Below the pieces are notes generated by a model. That model saw only the letters and a program-made list of their open reading frames with translations. It was not told where the DNA came from and ran no database searches. A DNA stretch of 64,000 bases. Source: Bacteroides_E sp964583185 (GTDB lineage: Bacteria; Bacteroidota; Bacteroidia; Bacteroidales; Bacteroidaceae). The translations under genes were made by a program, and so were the position numbers. The DNA lies in NCBI GenBank assembly GCA_964583185.1, contig CAZOVL010000004.1:1-64000 (forward strand). Direction: 5' to 3'. Shown piece after piece: positions 62,440 to 64,000 of the stretch (positions are counted from its first letter, which is position 1; each line of letters starts with the position of its first letter).

Positions 62440-63560
62440 CTTGTTCTCTATTTTTCTTTTGTCGCACTTTGTTTTATAGGTGTGTCCTTACTTTTGGGAC
62501 AGGCTGTCCGCTTAAGTATGTTTTTATTCTGTACTAATTAGAGGGTTCTGCTATCTCCTCTTCTCTATTTTACCTCTTTTTTTATATGCTTTCATCTGTT
62601 TTTTAGGATTAGGGGTAAAATAAGACACATTCCTAACCTAGTTTACCAAGTGAGGAAAGTTTAAAGGATTTTGAAAAGTAATCACGAGGAAAAAATTGAG
62701 TACACAATTATTAAATGTCTCTTTGCTCAGATACTTAACCTGAATTATTCATACTCTTTTTAGTTTTCAATTTTTAGACCTGTAATGCCAGATTTCCTTG
62801 TTGTAAAAATTCAGTTTGCTATCAAGATTCTCTAATTTGCAAGAAAAACATTTAGCTTTTTTATCTATACTAGCGTTTTTTGCTCTTTTTACTTGCCTGA
62901 TTTGAAGTCTGGCAATACGCATTGTGTCCGGATATAGAGGAAATGCCGGCAGCAATTTGACAGATACGTTGACTAATCATTTCTTCATAACTGTGCCGAA
63001 TGAGGAGGGGGAGTGCACTTATCTTTCAGTCTTCTTGTCAGTCGGTCGATAAAACCGATTCACTGATCAAATTCACGAGGAAGTGTTAGATTGCCCTGTG
63101 GGGACAGGTCAGGTACGGTGATACTTACTTTTGCTTTTTTGGAATTAACCAACTCGGGGAAAATAACTCGAAGAAAAGGTCATTTTGTGAGGATTTTTTT
63201 GTATGTTTAATTGATGAAAAGTTCTTTTAGTTTATCTTTTTGTTTTGCACCATAAAGAGATATAGATAACTGATAATAAGTAATATAAAGAACTTTTCTT
63301 TTTTTATTATGAATATTCAGGGTAGATAGATATGCTTGCCATCTCACGAAATATCTCCACCAAAGTTTGCAGATTTAACGTTTTAGATTTGCATAATTTT
63401 CTTTATTCCCTAGCGAGAGCAGGCGTTATAACTTCTTATAATAATATATCGCGATATCGCGCACGCGCGAAATTTACACGAAACATTTTATTTTGTAAAA
63501 GCAAGGATTACTTTCAAAAAGAGGGGGTAGCCGATTATAAACAATAAAAATAAGAAGATA
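62440..63560. other. Gene-poor region of about 1.1 kb with small inverted repeats
   Basis: No confident gene. Short open frames occur (minus 62767-62955; plus 63332-63547) but neither shows family motifs or codon bias like its neighbours. Visible structures are GGACAG-G-CTGTCC near 62500, CCTGT-GGGG-ACAGG near 63097, a 12-bp inverted repeat pair at 63216-63227/63287-63298, and a CG-rich palindromic cluster at 63446-63469. Possibly decayed mobile or accessory DNA. Confidence 0.5.
63446..63469. repeat. CG-rich overlapping palindromes
   Basis: ATATCGCGATAT (63446-63457) overlaps GCGATATCGC (63451-63460) and runs into CGCGCACGCGCG (63458-63469). Such a run of CGCG is out of character in this AT-rich sequence. 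It lies about 90 bp before the last lipoprotein gene. Confidence 0.7.
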
Positions 63561-64000
63561 ATGAAACAAAACACTTTTTTGAGCAGGATAGTAAGCATCT
63601 CATTCCTGTTTCTAGGTATTTTAATACTTGCCTCCTGTAAGCGTGGCATTGATATTAATGCTATCGAAGCGATGCCCGAAGGCACGGATAAAACCGCGGC
63701 AATGCTCTATTATTATCAAGGATTGAGGAAAGGTGATACAATTACCGTAGAAAAAAGCTCTAAACCAAAAGAGAATTCGGCGATGGACTTAAACGCCCCT
63801 ATTTATCTGACTACTTCACCTAAAATAAAAAGAGATGTAAACTTAAAAGTGCTGAATGCCGTCTGTCAGGTTTTTAGGGGTGACACACTGGTCGTTCTTG
63901 GAGAGTTTGAAAGAAGTGTCTGGGGAGGGGGATTCATGAAGAAAGCAAATTCGTCGGAATCTATTAAAGTTACACATATAAAAAACGGTAAGCCAAACAA
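63561..64000 (+). CDS. Lipoprotein of unknown function, 3' end outside window
   Basis: The frame is open from ATG 63561 to the window end (146 codons). The signal peptide has a lipobox (FLFLGILILASCKRG, Cys26). The mature part is hydrophilic (EAMPEGTDKTAAMLYYYQGLRKGDTITVEKSSKPKEN, LKVLNAVCQVFRGDTLVVLGEFERSVWGGG) with no family I recognise. Codon choice is richer in G/C at third positions than the housekeeping genes, which fits recent acquisition. Confidence 0.75.
   Translation, partial: MKQNTFLSRIVSISFLFLGILILASCKRGIDINAIEAMPEGTDKTAAMLYYYQGLRKGDTITVEKSSKPKENSAMDLNAPIYLTTSPKIKRDVNLKVLNAVCQVFRGDTLVVLGEFERSVWGGGFMKKANSSESIKVTHIKNGKPN

Noticed and set aside
62767..62955. 62-codon minus-strand frame with cysteines (CFSCKLENLD)
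   Set aside because: No start context, promoter or recognisable family. It lies in decayed-looking DNA; a transposase remnant is possible but unsupported.
62930..63048. Plus-strand frame reading VSGYRGNAGSNLTDTLTNHF and on to a stop
   Set aside because: Looks protein-like but has no start codon and is short; it may be a relic but I cannot assign it.
63332..63547. 71-codon plus-strand frame
   Set aside because: It runs across the CG palindrome cluster, has no motif, and its composition is unlike genes here.

Overview
The window is AT-rich chromosomal DNA from a member of the Bacteroidota, most likely a low-GC Bacteroidales. The evidence is the recurring -7 promoter box of form TAnnTTTG (usually TATCTTTG), the near absence of Shine-Dalgarno sequences, many surface lipoproteins, a BtuB/BtuG vitamin B12 receptor pair, DUF4369/thioredoxin-fold lipoproteins, and the gene string ftsX-DUF3098-uppP-truB-queA-folK. 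Naming a genus would be a guess.

Layout. (1) 1-7.7 kb is a vitamin B12 acquisition locus of two converging units, each led by a cobalamin riboswitch. The rightward unit is btuB-btuG; its riboswitch is cut by the window edge. The leftward unit encodes a PKD/YncE-propeller lipoprotein and a leucine-rich-repeat lipoprotein. (2) 7.9-29.3 kb is mostly housekeeping: ychF-panE-lgt, a DUF4332 protein, mutS, leuS-yitT-rdgB-vanX-like, a GNAT protein with parE-coaD-S41 protease, a TPR/OmpA-like lipoprotein, a cysteine-less thioredoxin-fold lipoprotein and comM. (3) 29.3-32.3 kb is a scarred accessory patch: an orphan IS3 end, a truncated IS3 transposase, an IS982-type element, an internally deleted alpha/beta hydrolase, and an ECF sigma factor with a four-helix membrane partner. 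(4) 32.4-39.7 kb holds purB, a pseudouridine synthase, asnS and rplM-rpsI-rpsB-tsf. (5) 39.8-44.5 kb has an IS3 element with a broken orfA, then a GH16-GH43 fusion enzyme and a BNR-propeller protein. (6) 44.8-62.4 kb has a second S41 protease, a TPP-riboswitch thiM-thiE-thiD operon, waaA, gltX, a 7TM-HD phosphodiesterase, greA and a HIT protein, a second cysteine-less thioredoxin-fold lipoprotein, the ftsX-to-folK operon and a PspC protein. (7) 62.4-64 kb is largely gene-poor, compositionally odd DNA leading into a lipoprotein gene that runs off the end.

The most unusual structure is an intergenic repeat found three times (about 3.5, 32.4 and 46.6 kb). Each copy is an 11-bp palindrome GGTCTAAGACC followed by three 15-bp palindromes of the TCGGTCTAGGACCGA type. 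Start-to-start spacing is 21, 22, 22 bp in every copy, which is two DNA helical turns. The second most interesting item is the riboswitch-controlled LRR plus PKD/YncE lipoprotein pair, a candidate accessory corrinoid-capture module.
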